Shown piece by piece: positions 8,398 to 17,923 of a stretch of DNA of 64,000 bases. The stretch is from Aureibacillus halotolerans (GTDB taxonomy: Bacteria > Bacillota > Bacilli > Bacillales > DSM-28697): assembly GCF_004363045.1 (NCBI RefSeq), contig NZ_SNYJ01000012.1, positions 1-64,000 of the forward strand, in the 5' to 3' direction. The notes beneath the pieces were generated by a model that was given only the letters and a program-made list of their open reading frames with translations, was not told the DNA's origin and made no database searches. The translations under genes and the position numbers were made by a program. Within the stretch, counting starts at the first letter, position 1; each line of letters opens with the position of its first letter.

Positions 8398-9657
8398 ATG
8401 AGAATAATTGTATTGGGGATCTTAACGTTTCTGTTCATATTTGATTTATCACTGTTAGGTTTACCGAGCATCTTTTCCAGTCGAAAGATAGTCTTTGTCA
8501 TCTTATTCATCCATTATATTGTGTCGTTTAAACGCTTTAGGTTCAATACAGGAAGTATGTATTTTATCCTGTCCATCAATGTGATGATCTTCCTCTGGCT
8601 CTTTATTTTATCTGTAAGTTGGCCACAAAGTCCTTTGGCAGATTACGTGTATTCTAGAGAAATGTATTTCATCATCTACACAATCATTGGAAGTGTTTTA
8701 TTAGCGAACTTCTTCAAAGGTCTTGATGAATATGCAAGATCTGTCGTCATTGCAATGGTCATTCAATCGCTCATCGTGTTTTCGCAATTCTCATTTGAAG
8801 GCTTCAGAGTGTTTCTAGAGAATACGTTTCAACCGACCGGTAATATTGAGTATACAAGAACCGATAGAGCCAATGGAGTAGGGGCTGAAGGAGCGTTTTT
8901 ATCGTTATTATTAGCGACGGGCTTATACTTCTGTAGTTATTTTCTTCACTTCAAAAGGATAATCACAGTAAACTATGTGATCTTTTTTTTATGTCTTCTT
9001 ACCGCTACTTTCTTAACAGGCAGAACGGGCTTCTATATAGGATGTGTGTTAAGTATTTTTGTGTTTAGTTCTATTCTGCTGAAAGATTATGGGAAAACCG
9101 CAATGTTGAAGGTTTTACCGATCATGCTCATTGCCTTTTTTTCGTTAAGTTTTTTAGTGGATCGTCTCGGGATAAACGAAGATCGATTAGAACAATTAAA
9201 TACATGGGTAACAAGTGTCGTTGACGATGGTTTAGAAGAAGGCTCTGTGACAGCACTCATGGAAATGCAAATCCCTTCATTGAGTAATGAAACTGTTGTG
9301 GGGACTGCTGTTTACAGGGGAACGACAAGCAATGGGACAACCGTTCAACACGACAGTGGGTATGTTCAGATGTACTCGAGCTTAGGGGTCGTCTTTGCGG
9401 TCATCTTCTACGTGAGTTTGTTCATCTACCTCATCACCTTAATTCGCAAGGTGAGAGGCGGGAAGCTTAAAGTCTTCTTTTTCGCTTATATTCTATTGAT
9501 TTTTATTGTTGAGCTTAAAGAACCTTTCATCTTTAAATACATTCCAGTTGGTTTGATAATTACAGCGATCTTATTGTCGGGGATAAAGTCGACGTCGAAA
9601 GATCATAAGCCACAATTCTTAAAAAAGGAGAATGCAAATGGATCGCCCTCTAATTAG
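8398..9657 (+). CDS. Wzy-type polysaccharide polymerase / O-antigen ligase family membrane protein
   Basis: An integral membrane protein of 419 aa with about ten to eleven hydrophobic segments and a large extracytoplasmic loop (about residues 255-325, ending in TVQHDSGYVQMYSSLG), the layout of Wzy polymerases. It would join flipped repeat units on the outer face of the membrane. These proteins share little sequence, so the call rests on topology and on lying between glycosyltransferase and Wzx genes. The ribosome site before the ATG at 8398 is poor. The end overlaps the next gene by 20 bases. AT-rich like its neighbours. Confidence 0.75.
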   Translation: MRIIVLGILTFLFIFDLSLLGLPSIFSSRKIVFVILFIHYIVSFKRFRFNTGSMYFILSINVMIFLWLFILSVSWPQSPLADYVYSREMYFIIYTIIGSVLLANFFKGLDEYARSVVIAMVIQSLIVFSQFSFEGFRVFLENTFQPTGNIEYTRTDRANGVGAEGAFLSLLLATGLYFCSYFLHFKRIITVNYVIFFLCLLTATFLTGRTGFYIGCVLSIFVFSSILLKDYGKTAMLKVLPIMLIAFFSLSFLVDRLGINEDRLEQLNTWVTSVVDDGLEEGSVTALMEMQIPSLSNETVVGTAVYRGTTSNGTTVQHDSGYVQMYSSLGVVFAVIFYVSLFIYLITLIRKVRGGKLKVFFFAYILLIFIVELKEPFIFKYIPVGLIITAILLSGIKSTSKDHKPQFLKKENANGSPSN

Positions 9658-10612
9658 TGTGATTGTTCCTATCTACAATGTAGAGAAATTCATTCATAAG
9701 TGTGTAAATTCAATTCTGGAGCAATCGTATCCGAATTTGGAGATTATTTTAGTTGATGATGGGTCGCCAGATAACTGTGGCGCGATCTGTGATCAGTACG
9801 AGCAACAATATCGTCATGTGAAAGTGGTTCATAAGTCTAATGGCGGGTTGAGTGACGCTCGAAACGCGGGATTGGAAGTCGCTACTGGGGAGTACATCGG
9901 CTTTGTCGACAGTGACGATTATATTCATAAAGACATGTACAATGAACTTTTTCATCACATGACGCTCACCAATAGTGATATCGCAGAGTGTGCCGTCGAG
10001 CGAATCTACGCAGACAAGGTGGTTGCTGAAGAAACAGGGGAAGTGACCGTTTTATCAGGAACACAGGCATTAAAAAGCCATTTAAGTTCAGAAGGGAACG
10101 GCTACATGCCCAGGACCGCTGTTTGGTCGAAGCTTTTTAGCAGGAAAATCATTGATCGTATGGAGGGAATGGTTTTTCCGAAGGGCGAAATTCATGAGGA
10201 TTATTTATTTACATGCAAAGCGCTGTATTATTCCAACAAGGTCTGTCTTGTGAATAAATGTCTCTATCATCACATTTACACGAATCCGTCTAGTATCACC
10301 CAAAGTAGCTTTAGTTCAAAAGATTTATATAAAGAACTGCAATATATGAACAGAATGGAGTTTCTGAAAAAACTAAAACTCCAAGATCACTTTTTGCTAG
10401 CGAAATCTAGTTACTATAAGTTGCTGCTCCAATTTTTTTATAAATGTCACATTGCAGGAATGAAAGAGGAATGTTTGTATTATAAGCAAAAAATAAAAGA
10501 ACACCACTCCGATATCGTTCGAACCAAAATAGGGTGGAAAAAGAAGCTCGAATTTATCGTGTTTAGCATCTCGCCAAACGTCTATTTAAAAATAAGAGCC
10601 AATTTAAATTAA
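9638..10612 (+). CDS. family 2 glycosyltransferase
   Basis: A GT-A transferase with the classical N-terminal domain: ISVIVPIYNVEKFI (residues 7-20), ILVDDGSPDNC (about 35) and the metal-binding VDSDDYI (about 90). The C-terminal 100 residues are basic and variable (acceptor side). It belongs to the EpsH/EpsJ/CapI type. I chose the second of two nearby ATGs (9638) because AAGGAG at 9625-9630 is then 7 bases away; the first (9632) would leave one base. It overlaps the polymerase gene, so translation is coupled. Confidence 0.88.
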   Translation: MDRPLISVIVPIYNVEKFIHKCVNSILEQSYPNLEIILVDDGSPDNCGAICDQYEQQYRHVKVVHKSNGGLSDARNAGLEVATGEYIGFVDSDDYIHKDMYNELFHHMTLTNSDIAECAVERIYADKVVAEETGEVTVLSGTQALKSHLSSEGNGYMPRTAVWSKLFSRKIIDRMEGMVFPKGEIHEDYLFTCKALYYSNKVCLVNKCLYHHIYTNPSSITQSSFSSKDLYKELQYMNRMEFLKKLKLQDHFLLAKSSYYKLLLQFFYKCHIAGMKEECLYYKQKIKEHHSDIVRTKIGWKKKLEFIVFSISPNVYLKIRANLN

Positions 10613-10663
10613 AGGCACGGTAGTAGAGAAAATGACCAAAAAACGTATTTAGAAGGAGTAAAC

Positions 10664-11602
10664 ATGGTCCAAGTGATGACGCAATTAAAAGAAAAATTAA
10701 ACGTAGTGTCTGACGTTATACCTGAGAATTCAGATATATTTTTCTTTGACTATCCAGTGTATAAGAATATTGGCGATATGCTAATTTGGCAAGGAGCAGA
10801 AAGGTTTTTTAAAGAGAAAAACATCCATGTGAGAAAAAGATTTAGTTATCATAAGGTCAACAATAAATTAAAATACGAACAAAAAATAAATATTCCTCAA
10901 AACGTCATTATTGTCTGTCAAGGTGGTGGAAACTTCGGAGATTTGTACGGCCCTCATCAAGAATTAAGGAACTTATTGATAGAAAATTACCCGGACCACA
11001 AAATAGTGATTCTCCCTCAAACGATACACTACCAAAAAGAAGAAAACGAAATAAAAGATTTCGCGTCATATGCAAAACATAAAGATCTGCATATCTTTGT
11101 ACGAGACAACAAAAGCTTTACGACTGCTAAAAAATATCTGGAGAATGTGTATCTCAGCCCAGATATGGCTCATGCACTTTATCCAATCAATCGTAAGGCA
11201 AATGATTCGAATGCGAGTAAAACCTTATACTTAATGAGGCGTGATTTAGAAAAAGCACCTGCTATTAAAGGATTCAACAGTCCAAATGCAACATTTGATT
11301 GGGAAGACCTCTTCACCCCATTTAGCTTGTTTTTATTAAAAGTTTTATACAAAATGCACAACATGAACATACCGAACGTTATAAAAGTGAAATCATTGGA
11401 CCTTTATGTTCGATATAAAGTCAACAAAGCAATAAACATGTATGGTGGTCACGAAACGATTATTACGTCAAGATTACATGGCCATATTTTAGCCTGTCTA
11501 ATGAACAAGGGCAATCAATTAATGGACAATACGTACGGGAAAAACTCATCATATTACAAGTTATGGACAAAAAATCTTAACAACTCAAAATTAATTGAAT
11601 AA
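10664..11602 (+). CDS. polysaccharide pyruvyl transferase family protein (EpsI/EpsO-like)
   Basis: Probably adds a pyruvate ketal to a sugar of the repeat unit, using phosphoenolpyruvate, as EpsI and EpsO are thought to do; this makes the polymer acidic. The family signs are the N-terminal YKNIGDMLIWQGAERFF, the glycine-rich GGGNFGDLYGPHQELR (about residue 87) and, near the C-terminus, SRLHGHILACLMNKG. AGAAGGAG precedes the ATG. The length, 312 aa, is slightly short but within the family range. It lies between a transferase and the flippase on the same strand, with about 50 bases before it. The sugar that is pyruvylated is unknown. Confidence 0.85.
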   Translation: MVQVMTQLKEKLNVVSDVIPENSDIFFFDYPVYKNIGDMLIWQGAERFFKEKNIHVRKRFSYHKVNNKLKYEQKINIPQNVIIVCQGGGNFGDLYGPHQELRNLLIENYPDHKIVILPQTIHYQKEENEIKDFASYAKHKDLHIFVRDNKSFTTAKKYLENVYLSPDMAHALYPINRKANDSNASKTLYLMRRDLEKAPAIKGFNSPNATFDWEDLFTPFSLFLLKVLYKMHNMNIPNVIKVKSLDLYVRYKVNKAINMYGGHETIITSRLHGHILACLMNKGNQLMDNTYGKNSSYYKLWTKNLNNSKLIE

Positions 11603-11623
11603 CTATTACGATACAGAAGGTCG

Positions 11624-13054
11624 TTGAATAACGTGGTAAATAAAATTCAAAAACTGATGAAGAATTCACTTGTTTTTTCCGTCGGAAATCTTGGCACTAA
11701 ACTTATCTTATTTTTTCTCATACCAGTGTACACGTATCATCTGACGCCAAGTGAGTTTGGTACAGCTGATCTAATTACAGTTACTAGCAATTTAGTTTTG
11801 CCTTTAGTGACTTTAAGCGTGTTCAATGGTGTTTTCAGATTTGTCATGGATAAGCAGTACGATAAAGAGGCGGTACTTATTAATAGTATCGTTATTATGA
11901 TTGCCGGCAGTATTCTACTCGTTATGCTCTACCCATTATTAAATAGAGTGCTGCCTTTTGGAGAGTTTACGGATTACTTTTATATCATCGTGATTTTACA
12001 AGCGTTAAACACCATTTTCATGCAGTATATACGAGGTTGTCATTTCGTTAAGCTCTATGCGTTAAGCGGAATGATCAGCTCATTCATTTTATTCTTAAGC
12101 AATATCATATTTTTAGTTGTCCTCGACCTAGGAATCGATGGATACTTACTTGCTTATGTGATTACACTATTATTTGGTTGTGTATTCAATTTTTTCGCTG
12201 GGAACATACACCGTCATATTAACTTTCATAAGATTAAACATAAGTTAATGAAAGACTTACTGATTTATAGCGTTCCTTTAATGCCTAATGCGTTGATGTG
12301 GTGGGTAATGAATTTTTCTGATCGCTACATTATAGCGATGATACTAGGGGCAAGCGCTAACGGATTATATGCAGTAGCGAGTAAAATACCGAGTTTATTA
12401 AATACGGTCCATGCGATTTTTTTTCAAGCATGGCAAATGTCCGCTATCGAAGAATTTGATTCGGAAGAAAAAGACGATTTTTTCTCGAAGATCTTTGACT
12501 ATCTGTCCACTGTTCTTATGTTATGTACTTCTTTCATCATCGTTCATTTGCATTTCATCATCAGCATTCTAGTTTCTAGTGAATACATTGAATCATGGAA
12601 ATACACGCCATTTTTATTATTAGCGAGTTTATTCTCAGCCTTCTCAGCTTTTTTGGGCACAAATTACATTGCTTCGAAGCAAACGAATGGTGTGTTTAAA
12701 AGTAGTTTTATTGGCGCGCTTGTAAATATCATAATAACGCTGCTGTTGGTCCCGATTTTTGGGGTGAATGGTGCTGCGTTCGCAACGATGATTAGTTTCT
12801 TGTTCATCTTTTTGTTGAGGGTTATAGATACTAAAAAATATGTCACCATTCATTTCCATGTGAAGAAACTATTTCTCATGTTTTTTGTGCTGTTGCTGCA
12901 GATTGCTATTTTATTTACTGACCTACAATTTAAATATTACCTCCTCATGTTTCTTTTTGTTGTTCTTTTATTCATTAATTACGCACAGCTGAAATCAATG
13001 CTGAATGATATCATGTCCATGCTGCGAAATAGGTCAGGTCGTAAAAGACGGTGA
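11624..13054 (+). CDS. Wzx-type polysaccharide flippase (MOP superfamily)
   Basis: Moves the undecaprenyl-linked repeat unit across the membrane. The 476 residues contain about twelve to fourteen hydrophobic segments with the MOP-family opening (FSVGNLGTKLILFFLIPVYT) and the loop LTPSEFGTADLI. The start is uncertain: TTG at 11624 has GAAGG only 3 bases away, while an in-frame GTG at 11633 has it 12 bases away. Last gene of the AT-rich cassette; an intergenic repeat begins right after its stop. Confidence 0.88.
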   Translation: MNNVVNKIQKLMKNSLVFSVGNLGTKLILFFLIPVYTYHLTPSEFGTADLITVTSNLVLPLVTLSVFNGVFRFVMDKQYDKEAVLINSIVIMIAGSILLVMLYPLLNRVLPFGEFTDYFYIIVILQALNTIFMQYIRGCHFVKLYALSGMISSFILFLSNIIFLVVLDLGIDGYLLAYVITLLFGCVFNFFAGNIHRHINFHKIKHKLMKDLLIYSVPLMPNALMWWVMNFSDRYIIAMILGASANGLYAVASKIPSLLNTVHAIFFQAWQMSAIEEFDSEEKDDFFSKIFDYLSTVLMLCTSFIIVHLHFIISILVSSEYIESWKYTPFLLLASLFSAFSAFLGTNYIASKQTNGVFKSSFIGALVNIIITLLLVPIFGVNGAAFATMISFLFIFLLRVIDTKKYVTIHFHVKKLFLMFFVLLLQIAILFTDLQFKYYLLMFLFVVLLFINYAQLKSMLNDIMSMLRNRSGRKRR

Positions 13055-13075
13055 TAATAACAGGGTTCAAAGAAA

Positions 13076-13320
13076 TCACGGCCGCTTCGTCAAAATACTT
13101 CGCTTTCCGCGGGCACGGCTTCAGCTTCCTCGGAAAGCAGGCTTTCCGAGGGGATCTTCAGCTCGCGCTGATCCACCCTAAAGGGTACAAGTGCAACATC
13201 GTCTCGAGAAGACCTCGTCGTGTTTGCTTTGCCGCAGGAGTCTACGTATTTTGACTTCGCTGGGGTTTGTTTCTGCGTAAATTGTTTTTATTTTGTCTCA
13301 GGCTCGTATAATGGAGAAAC
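13076..13320 (+). repeat. Bacillaceae-type intergenic repeat, copy R2, with an internal insertion
   Basis: Same core as R1 (CTTCGCTTTC, GGCACGGCTTCAGCTTCCTC, GGAAAGC/GCTTTCC stem, GGGGATCTTCAGCTCG, GAGTCTACGTATTTTG). About 64 bases (13174-13237) are inserted between the words GCTGATCC and GAGTCTACG. The insert contains ACCTCGTCGTGTTTGCTTTGC, whose reverse complement resembles the module that precedes R1 (GCAAAGAAACACGACGAGG, about 5770). R2 thus seems to carry an inverted piece of its own family. It closes the AT-rich cassette that R1 opens. Confidence 0.75.
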
Positions 13321-13446
13321 GTTTTTATCGCAACATTTTTAACAGGAAGAATGGGCATCTAAGACCTTTTCCAACTATTTATTTACTAATGAACGAACAT
13401 GGATCAATAAGGTCTTTCTCATTTCGTTCGTCCTTTAAAAGAAACC

Positions 13447-13563
13447 AAAAACGGCTACTAGTGAGACTCCTGGGGGAAAGCGAGCCAAGTGAGACCCCGC
13501 AGAGCGAAAACGCTTGAGGAGGCTTGCGCATCGCCCGCGGAAAGCGAGCGTATAGCCGTTTGT
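13447..13563. repeat. GC-rich palindromic repeat, second type
   Basis: Bounded by inverted ends AACGGCTA (13450-13457) and TAGCCGTT (13553-13560). Inside lie GAGACTCCTGGGGGAAAGCG, GAGACCCCGCAGAGCG and CCCGCGGAAAGCGAGCG. This is the common Bacillaceae GC-rich intergenic repeat as I remember it. It is more GC-rich than its surroundings. A TCTTTCTCATTT word lies 30 bases before it, as in the 50-51 kb array. The rest of the gap (13321-13446, 13564-13688) shows nothing else. Confidence 0.75.
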
Positions 13564-13688
13564 CTAAGAAGAATAAATTCAATTTTTATCCACCTTCCGC
13601 TTGTACTAAAACAATTACCACACTGTATTTGAATAAAATAAGATCTACGTTACCTGAAAGGACATTAGGCTAAGAAAGAAGGGATACA

Positions 13689-14849
13689 ATGAAAATTTGT
13701 CATATATGCACGTCTGCGGCAAGCCACAAAATATTGCTCGATAAACTTGAATTATTGAAACATGAAACAGACATGGATATTCATTTAATATCATCAAAAG
13801 AGGGCTTGAAACCAAGTTTAATCAAAGAATCACCATTGATATTCAAATATATCGATATGAACAGAAAAATAAATATCATCCAAGATCTGTCTTCCATCAT
13901 TAAATTGTATAAGTTGTTGAAAACGGAAAACTATCAGATTGTGCACACGCATACGGCAAAAGCAGGATTAATAGGCAGAGTGGCAGCCTTTTTTGCGAGA
14001 ACACCACTCATTATTCATACAAGTCACGGATTGCCATTCTATAAGGGACAGAAAAAATTTGTGTATCAAGTCTACAGAATTCTTGAAAGCATCGGGGCCA
14101 TGTTTAGCGATGCGATTTTATCTCAAAATAAGCATGATATTGTACATCTGAATAAGCTGATCGTTAGAAAACCGGTGTTTTATGAAGGCAATGGAATAAA
14201 TTTAGAAGCTCTTTCACAACTTACTGTTGAAACAGATTTAACGAAAAGGCTTCAAGAGGCAAAGCCAAAGAGACAAATTATTTTTATGGGCGCACGATTT
14301 GAAGGCATTAAAAACCATTCATTTTTAATAGATTGTATCCATTATGTGAAAGCGAATTATCACAAGGAGTTTTTATTGGTTTTAGCGGGTGAGGGGCCAT
14401 TAAAAGAACGTATACAAGAGAAAGTGGCAGCTCTTCATTTAACAGATCAAGTTTTGTTCACTGGGAACATCAATAATATTCCACGAGTCCTCCAACTGTC
14501 AGACGTTGTGGTGCTTACATCTTTTAAGGAAGGGATTCCTCGAATATTAATGGAGGCCATGGCCTATTCGAAACCGATTGTAGCAACCGATGTCATCGGG
14601 ACAAATGAGCTGGTGATAGACAACTATAATGGCTATTTAACGCCAACGGATAATGTGAAATTCTTTGGAGAACGATTAATTAAGTTATTGACTGATGAAT
14701 CGATCAGAACGCAGTTTGGTGAGAATGCATTCACGAGAATAAAATCAGAATATACTGAATTAATTGTCGTGGAAAGAATCAAAGAAGTGTATTCAACGTT
14801 AAGCCAAGAGGCGAATAGAGTTTTAACACCGAAAGGATTGGTACCATGA
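13689..14849 (+). CDS. family 4 glycosyltransferase (EpsD-like)
   Basis: A GT-B transferase of the repeat-unit pathway. The acceptor domain carries VHTHTAKAGLIGRVAAFF (about residue 82), a mark of EpsD/CapM-type enzymes. The donor domain has GEGPLKERI (about 237) and SFKEGIPRILMEAMA (about 275) with the E-x7-E pair. AAGAAGGG lies before the ATG. It follows the second repeat block and opens the distal half of the operon; its stop overlaps the start of the UDP-glucose dehydrogenase gene (ATGA). EpsD-type enzymes often act early in assembly, which fits its linkage to the EpsL/M/N module, but the order of action is inference. Confidence 0.88.
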   Translation: MKICHICTSAASHKILLDKLELLKHETDMDIHLISSKEGLKPSLIKESPLIFKYIDMNRKINIIQDLSSIIKLYKLLKTENYQIVHTHTAKAGLIGRVAAFFARTPLIIHTSHGLPFYKGQKKFVYQVYRILESIGAMFSDAILSQNKHDIVHLNKLIVRKPVFYEGNGINLEALSQLTVETDLTKRLQEAKPKRQIIFMGARFEGIKNHSFLIDCIHYVKANYHKEFLLVLAGEGPLKERIQEKVAALHLTDQVLFTGNINNIPRVLQLSDVVVLTSFKEGIPRILMEAMAYSKPIVATDVIGTNELVIDNYNGYLTPTDNVKFFGERLIKLLTDESIRTQFGENAFTRIKSEYTELIVVERIKEVYSTLSQEANRVLTPKGLVP

Positions 14850-16228
14850 ACATTACAGTTTCAGGAACAGGGTATGTCGGGTTGGTTTCAGGCGTTTGTT
14901 TTGCAGAAATGGGTCACAATGTCGTGTGTGTCGATATCGATGAGAATAAGATGGATGCTCTATCACGCGGGATCTCTCCAATTTATGAAAAAGATCTAGA
15001 AGACCTTATTCAAAAAAATATCTCAATAGGAAGGTTAACATTCACGACAAACTTCAAACAAGCCTATGGCAACGCAGAGGTCATCTTTGTTGGTGTGGGA
15101 ACGCCTGAGAATAAAGATGGAACGGCCGATTTAACAAATATCGCTGTTGTCGCAAGACAGATCGCAGAATCGATTCATCATGATTGTCTGGTGGTCGTAA
15201 AATCAACAGTTCCAGTGGGCACTGCAGATAAAGTTGAGCAATTTATCAACGATTTTCTCATAAATCCTGTAAAGGTAGAGGTGGCATCGAATCCTGAGTT
15301 TCTAGCGCAAGGCTCTGCGGTAAGGGACACCCTACAGGCGGATCGAATTATCATAGGGGCGGAGAGCCATTGGGCGAAAGAAAAGCTTCTAGATATTTAT
15401 GAGCCTTTTCAATTGCCTATCCTTGTCGTTAATCGGCGATCCGCTGAAATGATTAAATACGCATCGAATGATTTCCTAGCATTGAAAATATCGTACATGA
15501 ATGACATCGCGAACCTTTGTGAATTGGTTGATGCTGACATACAAGATGTTGCTAAGGGGATGGGGTATGACAAAAGAATTGGCAGCAATTTCTTAAATGC
15601 CGGTATAGGCTATGGCGGTTCTTGTTTTCCTAAGGATACGAAAGCCTTAAGTTCATTGGCAAAGCAACATGGGTATCAATTAAAAACGGTCAATGCAGCC
15701 ATTGAAACCAATGAAGATCAGCGCTTAAAACTTTACAACAAAGCGTCAAAACGACTTATTACGTTTAACAACTTAAAGGTTGCTATATTAGGAGTGACGT
15801 TTAAACCGGGTACGGATGATCTGAGGGAAGCTCCATCTCTGTTAAATATTCCTTTGTTATTGGAGCATGGCGCCAATTTGTATATTTATGACCCCGTTGG
15901 TCAAAAGAATTTTTCATCCCATTATGCAGAAGGAAACTACGCAAAGGGTTCTATTACGTATTGCGCTTCAACGGAAGAGGCGTTGGTAGATGCCCATGTC
16001 ACGTTTATCTTTACCGAATGGGAAGACATTAAAAAAATCAAGTGTGAAGACTATGCCCAATTCATGAAAACGCCACTCGTTTTTGACGGGCGGAATATTT
16101 ACTCCCCTCAGGATATGGCTTTGGCAGGTGTGGAATATCATTCAATAGGTAGAGCTGTTGAAATGAAATACAAGACTGAAAGAGTGATGAATCCAAATGA
16201 AACAAAAGCAGCAACGACAATTAAATAA
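14846..16228 (+). CDS. ugd: UDP-glucose 6-dehydrogenase
   Basis: Oxidises UDP-glucose (from GalU here) to UDP-glucuronate with two NAD. It shows the NAD-binding start GTGYVGLVSGVCFAEMGH, VKSTVPVGT, the catalytic cysteine C260 in GYGGSCFPKD, and the C-terminal GVTFKPGTDDLREAPS that binds UDP-sugar. It is 460 aa long, a little longer at the C-terminus than average. The ATG overlaps the previous stop by 4 bases, and the 3' end overlaps the epimerase gene by 32 bases. Together with the next enzyme it supplies acidic sugars (GlcA, GalA) for the polymer. Confidence 0.95.
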   Translation: MNITVSGTGYVGLVSGVCFAEMGHNVVCVDIDENKMDALSRGISPIYEKDLEDLIQKNISIGRLTFTTNFKQAYGNAEVIFVGVGTPENKDGTADLTNIAVVARQIAESIHHDCLVVVKSTVPVGTADKVEQFINDFLINPVKVEVASNPEFLAQGSAVRDTLQADRIIIGAESHWAKEKLLDIYEPFQLPILVVNRRSAEMIKYASNDFLALKISYMNDIANLCELVDADIQDVAKGMGYDKRIGSNFLNAGIGYGGSCFPKDTKALSSLAKQHGYQLKTVNAAIETNEDQRLKLYNKASKRLITFNNLKVAILGVTFKPGTDDLREAPSLLNIPLLLEHGANLYIYDPVGQKNFSSHYAEGNYAKGSITYCASTEEALVDAHVTFIFTEWEDIKKIKCEDYAQFMKTPLVFDGRNIYSPQDMALAGVEYHSIGRAVEMKYKTERVMNPNETKAATTIK

Positions 16229-17246
16229 CGTTTATCTCATAACCGGAGCCGTGGGCTTTATCGGTTATTTTTTATCTAAAAAATTATTGGATCAAGGGTT
16301 ACAGGTCATTGGATTCGACAATATCAATGACTATTATGATCCTCAGTTGAAAATAGATCGTTTAAATCAATTGAAAGAATATGACAATTTTGTATTTGTG
16401 GAAGGTGACCTAGCTGAAAAAGTCGAAATAGGCGCTGTTTTTGAGACGTATCAACCAGCGATCGTCGTTCATTTAGCCGCACAAGCTGGCGTTCGGTATT
16501 CATTGGAGAACCCTGACGCGTATATTCAAAGTAATATTGTTGGTTTTTTCAATATATTAGAAGCTTGTAAGAAATACCCCGTCAATCACTTGATTTATGC
16601 GTCTTCAAGCTCCGTCTATGGGTCAAACACGAAGGTGCCTTTTGAGGAAACGGATAGGGTCGATCATCCGGTATCGCTGTATGCGGCCACGAAAAAATCA
16701 AATGAACTGATGGCGCATACGTATAGCCATCTTTACAATATTCCGGCTACAGGGCTGCGTTTCTTTACGGTGTATGGACCTATGGGACGACCGGACATGG
16801 CGTATTACAGCTTTCTTGACAAATACTTTAATGGGGAAGCCATAAAAATATACAATAACGGTGACTTTGCGAATGACCTCTACAGAGACTTTACGTTTAT
16901 TGATGATATTATCCGAGGCATTGAGAAATTAATCCTTTGTCCATCAGATGATCTTATCCCCCATCGAGTCTTTAACATAGGCAATAACAAACCAGTAAAG
17001 TTAATGGAGTTTATTGCAGCCTTAGAAAAAGCGCTTGGAAAATCACTAAACGAGAACGTGTCCTTTATAAAAGAATATGAACCGATCAAACCTGGAGACG
17101 TTCCCGCAACGTATGCGAGCACGAATAAATTAGAAGACATTGTTGATTTTAAACCGAGTACATCAATAACAGATGGTCTACAAGTTTTTACCGATTGGTA
17201 TGTACACTACTATAATAAATTGCAGGAGACGTCGTTGAGATCATGA
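16197..17246 (+). CDS. NAD-dependent UDP-glucuronate 4-epimerase type SDR
   Basis: Probably converts UDP-glucuronate to UDP-galacturonate. The sub-family is suggested by NDYYDPQLKIDRL (about residue 42) and MGRPDMAYYSF with YNNGDFANDLYRDFTFIDD (about 197-240), which are typical of CapI/GAE-like epimerases. The catalytic pair is Tyr-x3-Lys in LYAATKKSN. The glycine motif reads TGAVGFIG rather than the usual TGxAGFIG, a conservative change. The start at 16197 lies inside the preceding gene and has only a weak ribosome site, so coupling to ugd translation is likely. Confidence 0.87.
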   Translation: MKQKQQRQLNNVYLITGAVGFIGYFLSKKLLDQGLQVIGFDNINDYYDPQLKIDRLNQLKEYDNFVFVEGDLAEKVEIGAVFETYQPAIVVHLAAQAGVRYSLENPDAYIQSNIVGFFNILEACKKYPVNHLIYASSSSVYGSNTKVPFEETDRVDHPVSLYAATKKSNELMAHTYSHLYNIPATGLRFFTVYGPMGRPDMAYYSFLDKYFNGEAIKIYNNGDFANDLYRDFTFIDDIIRGIEKLILCPSDDLIPHRVFNIGNNKPVKLMEFIAALEKALGKSLNENVSFIKEYEPIKPGDVPATYASTNKLEDIVDFKPSTSITDGLQVFTDWYVHYYNKLQETSLRS

Positions 17247-17857
17247 AAAATCTCCTTAAAAGAAGTGTAGATATCATCACTTCATTACTCATACTAGCCG
17301 TTGTCATGATTGTATTCGTCGTCGTTTATATCATTATTAAACGTAAGTTAGGTTCCCCAGTCTTTTTCAAACAACAACGGCCTGGTTTGCACGGAAGGCC
17401 ATTTTATCTCTACAAATTTCGTACAATGACTGATGAAAAAGACAGTGCGGGAAATCTGCTTCCTGCTTCTGTACGTTTAACCAAAACCGGTCGATTGATT
17501 CGATCGCTTAGCTTGGACGAGCTGCCACAGCTGATCAATGTCCTTAAAGGAGATATCAGTCTCGTTGGCCCTCGTCCTCTTTTAATGGAGTACCTACAAT
17601 TGTACTCGCAAGAACAGGCTAGACGTCATGAGGTGAAACCAGGAATCACGGGGTGGGCACAAGTTAACGGAAGGAATGCGATAAGTTGGGAGGAGAAGTT
17701 TGCATTTGATGTGTGGTATGTGGATCATTCGTCTATTTGGCTTGATGTAAAGATTCTCTGTATGACGTTATTTAAGGTCATTCGAAGAGACGGGATTAAC
17801 CAGAGTGAAAATCATACGATGGAGAAATTTAAAGGTAGTCAGAAGAGTGTGATGTAA
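17243..17857 (+). CDS. epsL: initiating sugar-phosphate transferase, EpsL/PglC type
   Basis: Starts the repeat unit by moving a sugar-1-phosphate (probably diNAcBac-1-P, given the EpsC/M/N enzymes) to undecaprenyl phosphate. It has one N-terminal membrane segment (residues 12-34) and the bacterial sugar-transferase domain with [29 protein letters not shown] and [13 protein letters not shown]. At 204 aa it is the short monotopic form. The ATG overlaps the epimerase stop (ATGA). The last residues, [10 protein letters not shown], are mirrored in a tiny frame just before the next gene. Confidence 0.92.
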   Translation: MKNLLKRSVDIITSLLILAVVMIVFVVVYIIIKRKLGSPVFFKQQRPGLHGRPFYLYKFRTMTDEKDSAGNLLPASVRLTKTGRLIRSLSLDELPQLINVLKGDISLVGPRPLLMEYLQLYSQEQARRHEVKPGITGWAQVNGRNAISWEEKFAFDVWYVDHSSIWLDVKILCMTLFKVIRRDGINQSENHTMEKFKGSQKSVM

Positions 17858-17923
17858 ATTTAATTCACTATCGAGCTTTAAAAGTAACAAGACGTTCTGA
17901 ATAACAGGGAGGGCAATCCGACC

